NCBI GenBank assembly: GCA_015067435.1
Contig: SVMM01000023.1
Location: 1-39,690 of the forward strand
Direction of reading: 5' to 3'
DNA length: 39,690 nt
Source of the DNA: Oscillospiraceae bacterium
GTDB lineage: Bacteria; Bacillota; Clostridia; Oscillospirales; Oscillospiraceae
The position numbers and the translations under genes are program-made. Shown piece after piece: positions 8,681 through 15,859 of this stretch. Below the pieces are notes generated by a model. It saw only the letters and a list, made by a program, of their open reading frames with translations. It did not search any database and had not been told where the DNA came from. Position 1 is the first letter of the stretch; each line of letters starts with the position of its first letter.

Positions 8681-9849
8681 ACGACTGTATCGAGAAAAAC
8701 GGCAATCTCTACTATTTTGTGGACGGTGATCCCGTACTGGGACGCGGGAGTTTCCGCGCAAACTGCGCGGGACAGCTCGCCGCGCCGCACGGGCTTTCGG
8801 TGCTGGACGCCTCGCGCCTGCCGGACGTTCCGCTGGACAATGCGCTGCGAAGCGCGCTGGACGCGGGCAGGCTCACCGTCGTCAACCGCAGCCGTCCCGG
8901 CTGGGAGCGGATGCTGGAAGCGCCCAAAACGGGCAAAAAGCGCGTCAATCTGCTCGCTCTCGGCGACGTGGGCGGGACGCTGCTGACGGGGCTCAAGCTC
9001 CTCGGCGGCGACGTGATCTCGTCCATCGGCGTCTGCGATCTTTCGGAGCAGGCGGTCGCGCGCTGGACGTTCGAGATGGGGCAGGTATCGCTCCCGTGGG
9101 ACTACGGCGCGTTCCCGGAGGTGGAGCCGGTGGACGCGGAGCACCTGTTCGACTGCGACGTGCTGGTATTCGTCGCCTCGAAGGGCATCCCGCCGGTCGG
9201 CTCCGGCGTCAAGGACGTGCGCATGGCGCAGTTCGAGAGCAACGCCGCCATCGTGCGCCACTACGCGCGCATGGCGCGCGGGAAGGCGTTCCGCGGCCTC
9301 TGGGCGGCGGTGTCCGACCCCGTCGACCCGCTGGCGAAGGTCGCGTATCTGGAAAGCAACAAGGATGAGAACGGCGTCTGGGACGGCATGGGGCTCCTGC
9401 CCGAGCAGGTGCAGGGCTTCGGTCTCGGCGTGATGAACGCCCGCGCCGCGTACTACGCCAAGCGGGATAATCGCTTCGCCTCGTTCCTGACCGAGGGGCG
9501 CTCCTTCGGCCCCCACGGCAAGGGGCTCTGCATCGCCAACTCGATCGGGCATTACGACGACGCGCTCTCCCGCGAGCTGACGGAGCTGGCCGTCACGGCG
9601 AACCTCAAAATGCGGGAGCTGGGCTTCAAGCCCTACGTCGCGCCGGCGCTCTCGTCGGGCGCGCTGAGCCTGCTGCTGACGCTGCGCGGCGCGTGGCACT
9701 GCGGCTCGGTCTATCTGGACGGCGTGTACATGGGCTGCAAAAACCGTCTCACCCCCGCGGGCATCGAAACCGAGCTGCTTGACCACATCCCCGACGCGCT
9801 GTATGCGCGCATAGAGGACGCGGCGGCGGAGCTGAGGGGGATCGTGTGA
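8677..9849 (+). CDS. Lactate/malate dehydrogenase-like (Rossmann) protein, uncharacterised
   Basis: A 390-residue protein whose central part reads like the lactate/malate dehydrogenase superfamily. A dinucleotide-binding start (NLLALGDVGGTLLTG, about residues 90-104) is followed by DVLVFVASKGIPPVG with downstream R-M-A-Q-F-E-S-N-A, matching the active-site loop region of that fold. Next comes VSDPVDPLA (about 212), in place of the usual NPVD, and FGPHGKG (about 277), in place of GEHG. The first 80 residues are not recognised. The ATG at 8677 overlaps the stop of the preceding gene, and its own stop overlaps the next start (TGATG), so three proteins appear to be made in step. A hydroxyacid/oxoacid oxidoreductase activity is possible, but key residues differ, so substrate and activity are open. 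Confidence 0.75.
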   Translation: MNDCIEKNGNLYYFVDGDPVLGRGSFRANCAGQLAAPHGLSVLDASRLPDVPLDNALRSALDAGRLTVVNRSRPGWERMLEAPKTGKKRVNLLALGDVGGTLLTGLKLLGGDVISSIGVCDLSEQAVARWTFEMGQVSLPWDYGAFPEVEPVDAEHLFDCDVLVFVASKGIPPVGSGVKDVRMAQFESNAAIVRHYARMARGKAFRGLWAAVSDPVDPLAKVAYLESNKDENGVWDGMGLLPEQVQGFGLGVMNARAAYYAKRDNRFASFLTEGRSFGPHGKGLCIANSIGHYDDALSRELTELAVTANLKMRELGFKPYVAPALSSGALSLLLTLRGAWHCGSVYLDGVYMGCKNRLTPAGIETELLDHIPDALYARIEDAAAELRGIV

Positions 9850-10940
9850 TGGAGTTGACTGTGATCCGCCTTCCCGCCGACGACGCGTCGGACGATAAGC
9901 GGCTGGACGGCGTGCTGCAAAGCGCGCTGGATGGCGTCGCGCACGCGACGGTCACGGACGTGTCCGCGCTGCCCGATCTGCGCGGGAGGCGCCTGCTGTT
10001 CGCCATGGCGCTCGGCGCGTACGGCGTCAACACGGCGTATCTGCGTCTGCTCGCGCGTCTGCGCGCGGCGCCGGATACGCTCGACGGCTGCGTCTCGGCG
10101 CTCATCGTCGACGGGGGCGGCGAGCTGTACACCAAGTCGGCGGCGGCGGAGCTGGCGCTCGCGCTCAACAGCGCCGGCAGCGCGCTGCCGGGGCGTCCGC
10201 TGGTGGAGGCGACCGGCTCGCTGCAAAACTTCCGCGTGCAGGCGAAGAATCTGGGCACCGACCTCATGGGCGCGTACCGCGCGGCGGTGCGGGAGCTCGC
10301 CGAACGGCTGGCGAGTGAAGCGTTTCCCCTGCGGGAGAAGCCTGCGCTGCTGGCGCTCCACGCGTCGAGCTATCACGTCTCGAACACGATGCAGCTCTGG
10401 GCGCAGGTCAAGGTGCGCCTCAAAAAAAGCTGCACGGTGGAGGAAATCGGGCTGCGCAACGGCGCGGTGTCCGACTGCTCCGGCTGCCCCTATACCGCAT
10501 GCCTGCACTTCGGCGAGAAGGGGCGCTGCTTCTACGGCGGGCTGATGCAGGACGAGGTCTGGCCCGCGGTGCGCCGCTGCGACGCGGTGGTGCTGCTGTG
10601 CCCGAACTACAACGACGCGCTGTCCGCGAATCTGACGGCGTTCATCAACCGCATGACCGGCCTGTTCCGCCAGACGCGGTTTTACGACAAGGCGGTGTTC
10701 GCCATCGTCGTGTCCGGCTACTCCGGCGGCGACATCGTCGCGCGGCAGGTGCTCGACGCGATGAACATGAACAAGTCGTTCTACCTCCCGCCGCGCTTCG
10801 CGCTCATCGAGACGGCGAACGACCCCGGCGAGGCGCTGATGCTGTCGGGCGTCAACGCGCGGCTGGACGCCTTTGCGGCAAGGATGCGGAAGTCGCTCTG
10901 CGCGCCCGCCGCGGCGGAAAACATCGCCGGAGGCTATTGA
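9849..10940 (+). CDS. Flavodoxin-fold NAD(P)H-dependent oxidoreductase with cysteine cluster
   Basis: A 363-residue protein. The N-terminal half (to about 160) is unrecognised. The C-terminal half matches FMN-dependent reductases of the flavodoxin fold: LLALHASSYHVSNTMQLW, then VVLLCPNYNDALSANLTAFINRMTGL, then FAIVVSGYSGGD. Between them lies a four-cysteine segment (CSGCPYTAC near residue 207, plus a cysteine nine residues on), as in reductases that also bind an iron-sulfur cluster. The start is taken as ATG 9849 because it overlaps the upstream stop as TGATG; a GTG one codon earlier is possible. It is the last gene of the coupled three-gene set, and the -35 box of the purA promoter overlaps its stop codon. 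Electron transfer to a partner enzyme of the module is plausible but inferred. Confidence 0.8.
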   Translation: MELTVIRLPADDASDDKRLDGVLQSALDGVAHATVTDVSALPDLRGRRLLFAMALGAYGVNTAYLRLLARLRAAPDTLDGCVSALIVDGGGELYTKSAAAELALALNSAGSALPGRPLVEATGSLQNFRVQAKNLGTDLMGAYRAAVRELAERLASEAFPLREKPALLALHASSYHVSNTMQLWAQVKVRLKKSCTVEEIGLRNGAVSDCSGCPYTACLHFGEKGRCFYGGLMQDEVWPAVRRCDAVVLLCPNYNDALSANLTAFINRMTGLFRQTRFYDKAVFAIVVSGYSGGDIVARQVLDAMNMNKSFYLPPRFALIETANDPGEALMLSGVNARLDAFAARMRKSLCAPAAAENIAGGY

Positions 10941-10965
10941 CAAGCGCGGCGTCCTGTAGTATGTT
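10937..10965 (+). promoter_or_regulatory. Promoter of purA
   Basis: TTGACA at 10937-10942, a 17-bp spacer and TATGTT at 10960-10965. The -35 box overlaps the stop codon of the upstream flavodoxin-like gene. The predicted start is near 10972, immediately before the leader hairpin. Confidence 0.65.
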
Positions 10966-10973
10966 TACCGTGT

Positions 10974-11028
10974 TGAACAAAGACGTTCATTCAGGGGGCA
11001 AGTGCCCTCAATGAGCGTCTTTTCTTTT
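10974..11028 (+). promoter_or_regulatory. purA: Terminator-like leader hairpin before purA, with competing 5' hairpin
   Basis: Positions 10979-10991 pair with 11010-11022 in a 13-bp stem (one G-U pair in the plus-strand RNA), topped by a GGGC AAGT GCCC hairpin and followed by TTTTCTTTT. This is a typical intrinsic terminator placed 20-25 bp before the purA start. The 5' arm can instead pair upstream: TGAAC (10974-10978) with GTTCA (10985-10989) around the hexaloop AAAGAC. Because the predicted transcript starts near 10972, the element cannot serve only as terminator for that transcript; attenuation of purA is inferred. It may also stop read-through from the upstream operon. Confidence 0.75.
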
Positions 11029-11048
11029 CGGGGAAAGGGGATATATCT

Positions 11049-12323
11049 ATGGCAAACTGTGCGATCGTGGGCATCAACTGGGGCGACGAGGGCAAGGGCC
11101 GCATGGTCGACCTGCTGACCGAGCGGTACGACTACGTCGTCCGCTATCAGGGCGGCGGCAACGCCGGACACACCGTCGTCAACGAGCGCGGCAAGTTCGC
11201 GCTGCATCTGCTGCCGTCCGGCGTGTTCCGCGACGGCGTCGTCAACGTGCTCGGCAGCGACGTCGCGCTCGATCTCGAAAACCTGTGGTCGGAGATCGAA
11301 ACGCTGCGCACGTCGGGCGTGCACGTCACGCCCAAAAATCTGAAGATCAGCAGCCGCGCGTCGCTGCTCCTGCCGTGGCACCGGGAGCTGGACGCGCTGG
11401 AGGAAGCGCGGCTCGGCGACAAAAAATTCGGCTCGACCCGTCAGGGGATCGCGCCGTTCTACTCGGACAAATATCAGAAGAAAACGCTGCTCGCGGGCGA
11501 GCTGCTGTACCCTGACCGCCTGCGCGCGCACGCGGAGGAGCTGCTGGGGTGGAAAAACCTGACGCTGACCGGCGTCTACGGCACGAAGCCCTGCACGCTG
11601 CGCTCGCTGCTGGACTGGCTGGACGAGTACGGCGGCAAGCTCATGCCCTATATCTGCGACACCGCCGCGGAGCTTGGGCGCGCGCAGGAGAGCGGCAAGA
11701 GCATCCTCTTTGAGGCGCAGCTCGGCGCGCTGCGCGACCTCGACTGCGGCATCTATCCGTACACGACCTCCTCCCACGCGCTCGCCGCCTACGCGCCGGT
11801 CGGCTCCGGCGCGCCGTGGCTGAAAGTGGACGAGGTGCTCGGTGTCGTCAAGGCGTACTCCACCTGCGTCGGCGAGGGGCCGTTCACCTGCGAGCTGTTC
11901 GGGCCGGAGGCGGACGCCCTGCGCGAGGCGGGCGCGGAGTACGGCGCCAAAACGGGCCGTCCCCGCCGCGTCGGGCCGATCGACCTCGTCGCAACACGCT
12001 ACGGCGTGCGGATGCAGGGTGCTACTTCGCTGGCGCTGACGAAGCTGGACGTGCTGAGCTATCTGGACAGGATCCCGCTTTGCGTACAATACGAGCTGGA
12101 CGGCAAGCGCACGGACGAGTTCCCCTTCCCCGCCGCGCTGGACAAGGCTGCGCCGGTGATCGAGTACATGGACGGCTGGCACTGCGACATCTCCGGCGCG
12201 CGGAGCTGGGATGCGCTGCCGGAGGCGGCGAGGGCGTACGTGGAGCGCATCGAGCGCGCCGTCGGCTGCCCGTTCTCCTACGTCTCCGTCGGCGCGGAGC
12301 GCGACTCTTACATCAGGAGGTAA
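11049..12323 (+). CDS. purA: Adenylosuccinate synthase
   Basis: Catalyses GTP-dependent joining of IMP and aspartate to adenylosuccinate, the first committed step from IMP to AMP, in the cytoplasm. The 424-residue length is normal for the family. The N-terminus shows the GTP-binding signature INWGDEGKGRMVD with the catalytic Asp, followed by YQGGGNAGHTVV with the catalytic His. The nucleotide-recognition segment TGRPRRVGPIDLVATRYG appears in the C-terminal third. The start ATG follows AAAGGGG. purB begins 5 bp after the stop, so the two form an operon for IMP to AMP conversion. A promoter and terminator-like leader directly upstream suggest attenuation control. Confidence 0.97.
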   Translation: MANCAIVGINWGDEGKGRMVDLLTERYDYVVRYQGGGNAGHTVVNERGKFALHLLPSGVFRDGVVNVLGSDVALDLENLWSEIETLRTSGVHVTPKNLKISSRASLLLPWHRELDALEEARLGDKKFGSTRQGIAPFYSDKYQKKTLLAGELLYPDRLRAHAEELLGWKNLTLTGVYGTKPCTLRSLLDWLDEYGGKLMPYICDTAAELGRAQESGKSILFEAQLGALRDLDCGIYPYTTSSHALAAYAPVGSGAPWLKVDEVLGVVKAYSTCVGEGPFTCELFGPEADALREAGAEYGAKTGRPRRVGPIDLVATRYGVRMQGATSLALTKLDVLSYLDRIPLCVQYELDGKRTDEFPFPAALDKAAPVIEYMDGWHCDISGARSWDALPEAARAYVERIERAVGCPFSYVSVGAERDSYIRR

Positions 12324-12328
12324 GGGGC

Positions 12329-13744
12329 ATGGTGGAGCAGTACGAATCCCCTCTGTCCACGCGCTATGCGTCCGCGTATCTGCTGCGGCTGTTTTCGCAG
12401 CGGACGCGCATCGAGACGTGGCGCAGGCTGTGGACGGAGCTGGCGCGCGCCGAGCACGAGCTGGGGCTCCCCGTCACGGCGGAGCAGGTCGCCGCGCTGG
12501 ACGCCCACATCGCGGACATCGACTTCGAGCTCGCCGCCGCGCGGGAGCGGAAGGTGCGCCACGACGTCATGGCGCACATCTACGCCTACGGGAAGGCCGC
12601 GCCTGCCGCCGCCGGGATCATCCACCTCGGCGCGACGAGCTGCTATGTCACCGACAACGCCGACCTGATCCTCTACCGCAACGCGCTGCGCTATCTCCGC
12701 GGCGAGCTTTTGAAGGTCGCCGCCAACCTCGCCGCGTTCGCGGAGCGGTACAAGGCGCTGCCGACGCTCGGCTACACGCACTATCAGCCCGCGCAGCCGA
12801 CGACGGTCGGCAAGCGCGCGGCGCTGTGGATGCAGGACTTCCTGTCCGACGTCGAGGAGCTGGATTTCGCGCTCGGCTCCATCCGCTTTCTCGGCTGCCG
12901 CGGCGCAACGGGCACGGAGGCGAGCCTTCTCGACCTCTTTGACGGCGACGGCGCCAAGGTCGACGAGCTGAACCACCGCCTCGCGGTGGCGTTCGGCTTC
13001 GAGCAGTGCTTCGACGTCTGCGGACAGACCTATCCGCGCAAGCTGGACAGCCGCATTTTGAGCGCGCTCTCCGCCGTTGCGCAGAGCTGTTACCGCATGG
13101 CGAACGACATCCGTCTGCTCCAGCACGACCGCCAGCTCAGCGAGCCGTTCGGCGACGCGCAGATCGGCTCGTCCGCCATGCCCTACAAGCGCAACCCCAT
13201 GCGCTGCGAGCGCATCTGCTCGCTCAGCCGCTACCTGATGGCTGACGCCGCCAACGCGCCGATGACCGCCTCGACGCAGTGGCTGGAGCGCACGCTGGAC
13301 GACAGCGCGAACCGCCGCATCTCACTGCCGGAGGCGTTCCTCTGCGCCGACGCGATTTTGCGCCTCGCGCAGAACGTGACGGCGGGCCTGCGCGTCAACG
13401 AGGCGGTCGTCGACAAGAGCGTCCGTGCGTATATGCCCTTCCTCGCGACGGAGAACCTGCTGATGGAGGCGGTCAAGCGCGGCGGCGACCGGCAGACGCT
13501 CCACGAGCTGATCCGCCGCTGCTCGATGGAGGCGGCGCAGAAAATGGAAAACGGCGAGCCCTGCGATCTGACCGCACGGCTCGCCGCGACGGGCGAGTTC
13601 GGTATGACGGAGGCGGAGATGGACGCCCTGCTCGCGCCGGAGAACTACATCGGACGCTGCGAAGCGCAGGTCGACACCTTTCTGGCGCGCCGCCGCGGCG
13701 TCTACGGGGATACCGCCGCGGGCACGGCGGAGCTGAGCGTTTAG
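12329..13744 (+). CDS. purB: Adenylosuccinate lyase
   Basis: Cleaves adenylosuccinate to AMP and fumarate and, in the upstream purine pathway, SAICAR to AICAR. The 471-residue protein carries the fumarase/aspartase superfamily signature SSAMPYKRNPMRCE near residue 285 and the LGYTHYQPAQPTTVGKR segment with the active-site His near 150. HLGATSCYVTDNADL near residue 93 is another conserved block. The start ATG at 12329 sits 9 nt after AGGAGG, which overlaps the end of purA; the gap between the genes is 5 bp. No other purine genes are in the window, so this is a two-gene AMP-branch operon. Confidence 0.96.
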   Translation: MVEQYESPLSTRYASAYLLRLFSQRTRIETWRRLWTELARAEHELGLPVTAEQVAALDAHIADIDFELAAARERKVRHDVMAHIYAYGKAAPAAAGIIHLGATSCYVTDNADLILYRNALRYLRGELLKVAANLAAFAERYKALPTLGYTHYQPAQPTTVGKRAALWMQDFLSDVEELDFALGSIRFLGCRGATGTEASLLDLFDGDGAKVDELNHRLAVAFGFEQCFDVCGQTYPRKLDSRILSALSAVAQSCYRMANDIRLLQHDRQLSEPFGDAQIGSSAMPYKRNPMRCERICSLSRYLMADAANAPMTASTQWLERTLDDSANRRISLPEAFLCADAILRLAQNVTAGLRVNEAVVDKSVRAYMPFLATENLLMEAVKRGGDRQTLHELIRRCSMEAAQKMENGEPCDLTARLAATGEFGMTEAEMDALLAPENYIGRCEAQVDTFLARRRGVYGDTAAGTAELSV

Positions 13745-13781
13745 CGGCTTCCCCGCGGAGCCTCCGCATCCGCTCCGATCC

Positions 13782-14819
13782 TCACTTTTTGTGATTGGTC
13801 CGGTTTATTTTCGCGATTTTCCTGAACTTTTCCTCTTTTGCCGCCAGATAGCTCTCCGCGTCCCCGGAGAAGGCGTTCTCCGTTTTGAGCTTTTGGTAGG
13901 ACTTCAAACGCGTTTCAGACAGCTCGCCGCGCTCCAGTGCAGCGCGGACGGCACAGCCCGGTTCCGTCCGGTGGGTGCAGTCCGCAAACCGGCACTGTGC
14001 GGCGAGCGTTTCTATGTCCGCAAACGCAGCGGAAAGCCCCTCGCCGGCGTCCCACATGCCCAGCTCGCGCATCCCCGGCGTGTCGATGACCGTCGCGCCG
14101 CAGGGGAGGACGATCAGCTCGCGGTGCGTGGTGGTATGCCGCCCTTTGTCGTCGTTTCTGATGCCGTTTGTGCTCAGCCTGTCCTCGCCCAGCAGCCGGT
14201 TGACCAGCGTGGACTTCCCCACACCGGACGAGCCGACGAACGCGAGCGTTTTCCCCTTGTTGAGATATGGCGCGAGCCGTTGGATGCCGTCCTGCTCCAT
14301 CGAGGAGACCGTGAGGATCTCCACGCCCGGCGCCGCGCCCTCCACCTGCGCGAGCCTGGGTGCGGGATCGCCGCAGAGATCCGCTTTCGTCAGCAGAACG
14401 ACCGGCGTCGCGCCGCTTTCCCACGCGGTCGCCAGATACCGCTCCAGACGCCGGAGGTTGAAGTCGTTGTTGAGCGACATGCAGAGAAACACGGTGTCGA
14501 CGTTCGCCGCGACGACCTGCTCCGCGGTCTCGCTGCCCGCCGCCCGGCGAAGGAAAACGCTGGTCCGCGGCAGCACCGCGCGGATCACCGCCGTGCCGCC
14601 GCCGTTCAAGTCCGCCATCACGTAGTCCCCGACAGCAGGATACTCGGAAACGGTTCTGATCTCGTGCCGGAGCTTTCCCGACACCTGCGCGCTCTGCATC
14701 CCCGCAGCGGTGAGCAGCCGGTACAGCCCCTTTTCCTGCACGGCGACGCGGCACGGGGCAAGGTTCGGATACTCCGCAAAATATGCCTCGTATCGAGGCG
14801 GAATATAGTCCAATGTCAT
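13782..14819 (-). CDS. rsgA: Ribosome small-subunit assembly GTPase RsgA (YjeQ)
   Basis: A circularly permuted GTPase that checks late maturation of the 30S subunit. In the 345 residues, an OB-fold-like N-terminus (to about 95) is followed by the permuted GTPase motifs: TKADLCG (G4) comes before the P-loop GSSGVGKST, then the switch region with TTTHRE and DTPGMREL (G3). The C-terminal zinc-binding set CRFADCTHRTEPGC follows near residue 278. All expected motifs are present. Its ATG overlaps the stop of the upstream TetR gene by 4 bp (ATGA), so it is co-translated with the regulator and likely shares its promoter. No terminator is obvious between it and the convergent purB. Confidence 0.95.
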   Translation of the reverse strand: MTLDYIPPRYEAYFAEYPNLAPCRVAVQEKGLYRLLTAAGMQSAQVSGKLRHEIRTVSEYPAVGDYVMADLNGGGTAVIRAVLPRTSVFLRRAAGSETAEQVVAANVDTVFLCMSLNNDFNLRRLERYLATAWESGATPVVLLTKADLCGDPAPRLAQVEGAAPGVEILTVSSMEQDGIQRLAPYLNKGKTLAFVGSSGVGKSTLVNRLLGEDRLSTNGIRNDDKGRHTTTHRELIVLPCGATVIDTPGMRELGMWDAGEGLSAAFADIETLAAQCRFADCTHRTEPGCAVRAALERGELSETRLKSYQKLKTENAFSGDAESYLAAKEEKFRKIAKINRTNHKK

Positions 14820-15424
14820 AAAGTTTTCTCTCCCATACTCAGTTGTTCCCGCGCACGGTCCAGCAGATCGTCCGCGAGCGCGCGCACCGCCGCCTTGTCC
14901 TCCGAAGCGTCGCTGACGCTGTAGAGAAGGAACATCGGCGCGTAGAAGCCCGCCGCCGCCCGCCTCGGCTCCGGCAGCTCCAGCGCGGCGAACAGATCGG
15001 TCAGATAGCCGAGCGGGCCGGACGCGAGATACTGCTGGTACAGCGCACCCATCTCCGCGCTGCGGAACTGCTCCAGCGTCAGCATTTTACGAAATTGCGA
15101 CGCAAAGTCATCCTCCGTCCAGTAACGGAACATCGCCTTGCCGAACGCGGCGATCTTTTCGATTTCGGCGCGGCGATAGGCGTCCTCCATTTCCGTCAGC
15201 GTACCCGCCGGCACGCCGTTCGCGTTCGCCTGCTCGGCGTCGCGCCGCTCCATGCGCGCGACGATGCTCTCAAAGATGTCCCTCTTGTTCCTATAGTGCT
15301 TGTAGAGCGCGCCCTTCGTCATGCCGAGCGCGCCGGCGATGTCGCTGACCGACACCGCCTCGTACCCATCCTGCGCGAACAGCCGCAGCGCCGTCAGCAG
15401 GATGCGCTCCTTCGTATCGCCCAT
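14816..15424 (-). CDS. TetR family transcriptional regulator
   Basis: A 202-residue DNA-binding regulator. The N-terminal helix-turn-helix is standard: RILLTALRLFAQDGYEAVSVSDIAGALGMTKGALYKHYRNKRDIFESIV in residues about 6-54. The C-terminal ligand domain has no recognisable specificity. The start at 15424 is set by AAAGGAG 8 nt upstream; longer upstream reading is unsupported. It forms an operon with rsgA (4-bp overlap). Two near-identical 16-bp sites overlap its own promoter, so it very likely represses itself and rsgA. The effector is unknown. Confidence 0.92.
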   Translation of the reverse strand: MGDTKERILLTALRLFAQDGYEAVSVSDIAGALGMTKGALYKHYRNKRDIFESIVARMERRDAEQANANGVPAGTLTEMEDAYRRAEIEKIAAFGKAMFRYWTEDDFASQFRKMLTLEQFRSAEMGALYQQYLASGPLGYLTDLFAALELPEPRRAAAGFYAPMFLLYSVSDASEDKAAVRALADDLLDRAREQLSMGEKTL

Positions 15425-15455
15425 CGCTTCATCTCCTTTCGCAAAAGAAAGAGTG

Positions 15456-15505
15456 GTAAACGTTCGTTCACCTCGTAGTATAGAAAACGAGCGTTCACTT
15501 GTCAA
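15456..15505 (-). promoter_or_regulatory. tetR-rsgA promoter with twin TetR operators
   Basis: On the minus strand TTGACA (15505-15500), 17 bp, TATACT (15482-15477). Two 16-bp sites fit GTGAACGNNCGTTTNC: 15498-15483, filling the spacer between -35 and -10, and 15471-15456, just downstream of the -10. Each has an AACG-NN-CGTT palindromic core, and their start-to-start spacing is 27 bp. This is a textbook layout for TetR autorepression. Confidence 0.8.
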
Positions 15506-15680
15506 GCTTTTTCTTTGCCGCCCTTGGATTTCGCACCGCATGAACCGGATCAGCCGCGCTTTCCCGCTTGCCGCTGCGCACATATGCCATGCCGGAATTT
15601 TGGTTTGTGCAACCCGACAAATACATTTGTCCGTGACACGCGGACGCAACGAAATGTGAAATAATTCGATAAAGTCAATC
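15506..15680. other. Intergenic region between tetR and liv leader
   Basis: I see no gene with a credible ribosome site here. It is less GC-rich near 15655-15680 (GAAATAATTCGATAAAG) and may contain the start signals of the liv operon, but no good -35/-10 pair could be assigned. Confidence 0.4.
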
Positions 15681-15782
15681 GTCCGCAGCAGGCGGACATA
15701 TGTACCGCTGTAGGCGGACACGAGCCGTCGGCAGGGGGCAAAAATCTGGAAGATATGCCCCTTGTCAGCGGTTTTCTGTTGG
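15681..15782 (+). promoter_or_regulatory. Structured leader upstream of the liv operon (possible attenuator)
   Basis: A small hairpin GTCCGC-AGCAG-GCGGAC (15681-15697) is followed by a repeat of AGGCGGACA about 22 bp further on. Then 15724-15740 pair with 15756-15772 in a 17-bp stem (four G-U pairs in plus RNA, one mismatch), followed by TTTCTGTTGGTTT. The G-U pairs favour a plus-strand RNA. It lies about 80 bp before the binding-protein start and could be a terminator-type attenuator. No known riboswitch was recognised. Confidence 0.5.
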
Positions 15783-15859
15783 TTTAGAATAAGCGAAACT
15801 GCAAGCGCGCATGCCGGTATGTGTCATGGCGTTTGCGAAAACGAGGAGGAAATAGAACC

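Noticed and set aside
10974-10989. Classical ANTAR-protein RNA target in the purA leader
   Set aside because: The hexaloop AAAGAC fits A1/G4, but the second hexaloop hairpin required for the known dual-hairpin target is not visible, and the matching TAXI leader has G at loop position 1.
10966-11048. Purine riboswitch upstream of purA
   Set aside because: The conserved purine aptamer core and three-way junction are absent; only a short leader with competing hairpins is present.
15550-15741. Short minus-strand frame of 63 codons in the tetR-liv intergenic region
   Set aside because: No ribosome site, no promoter in the right place, and the start lies inside the structured liv leader.
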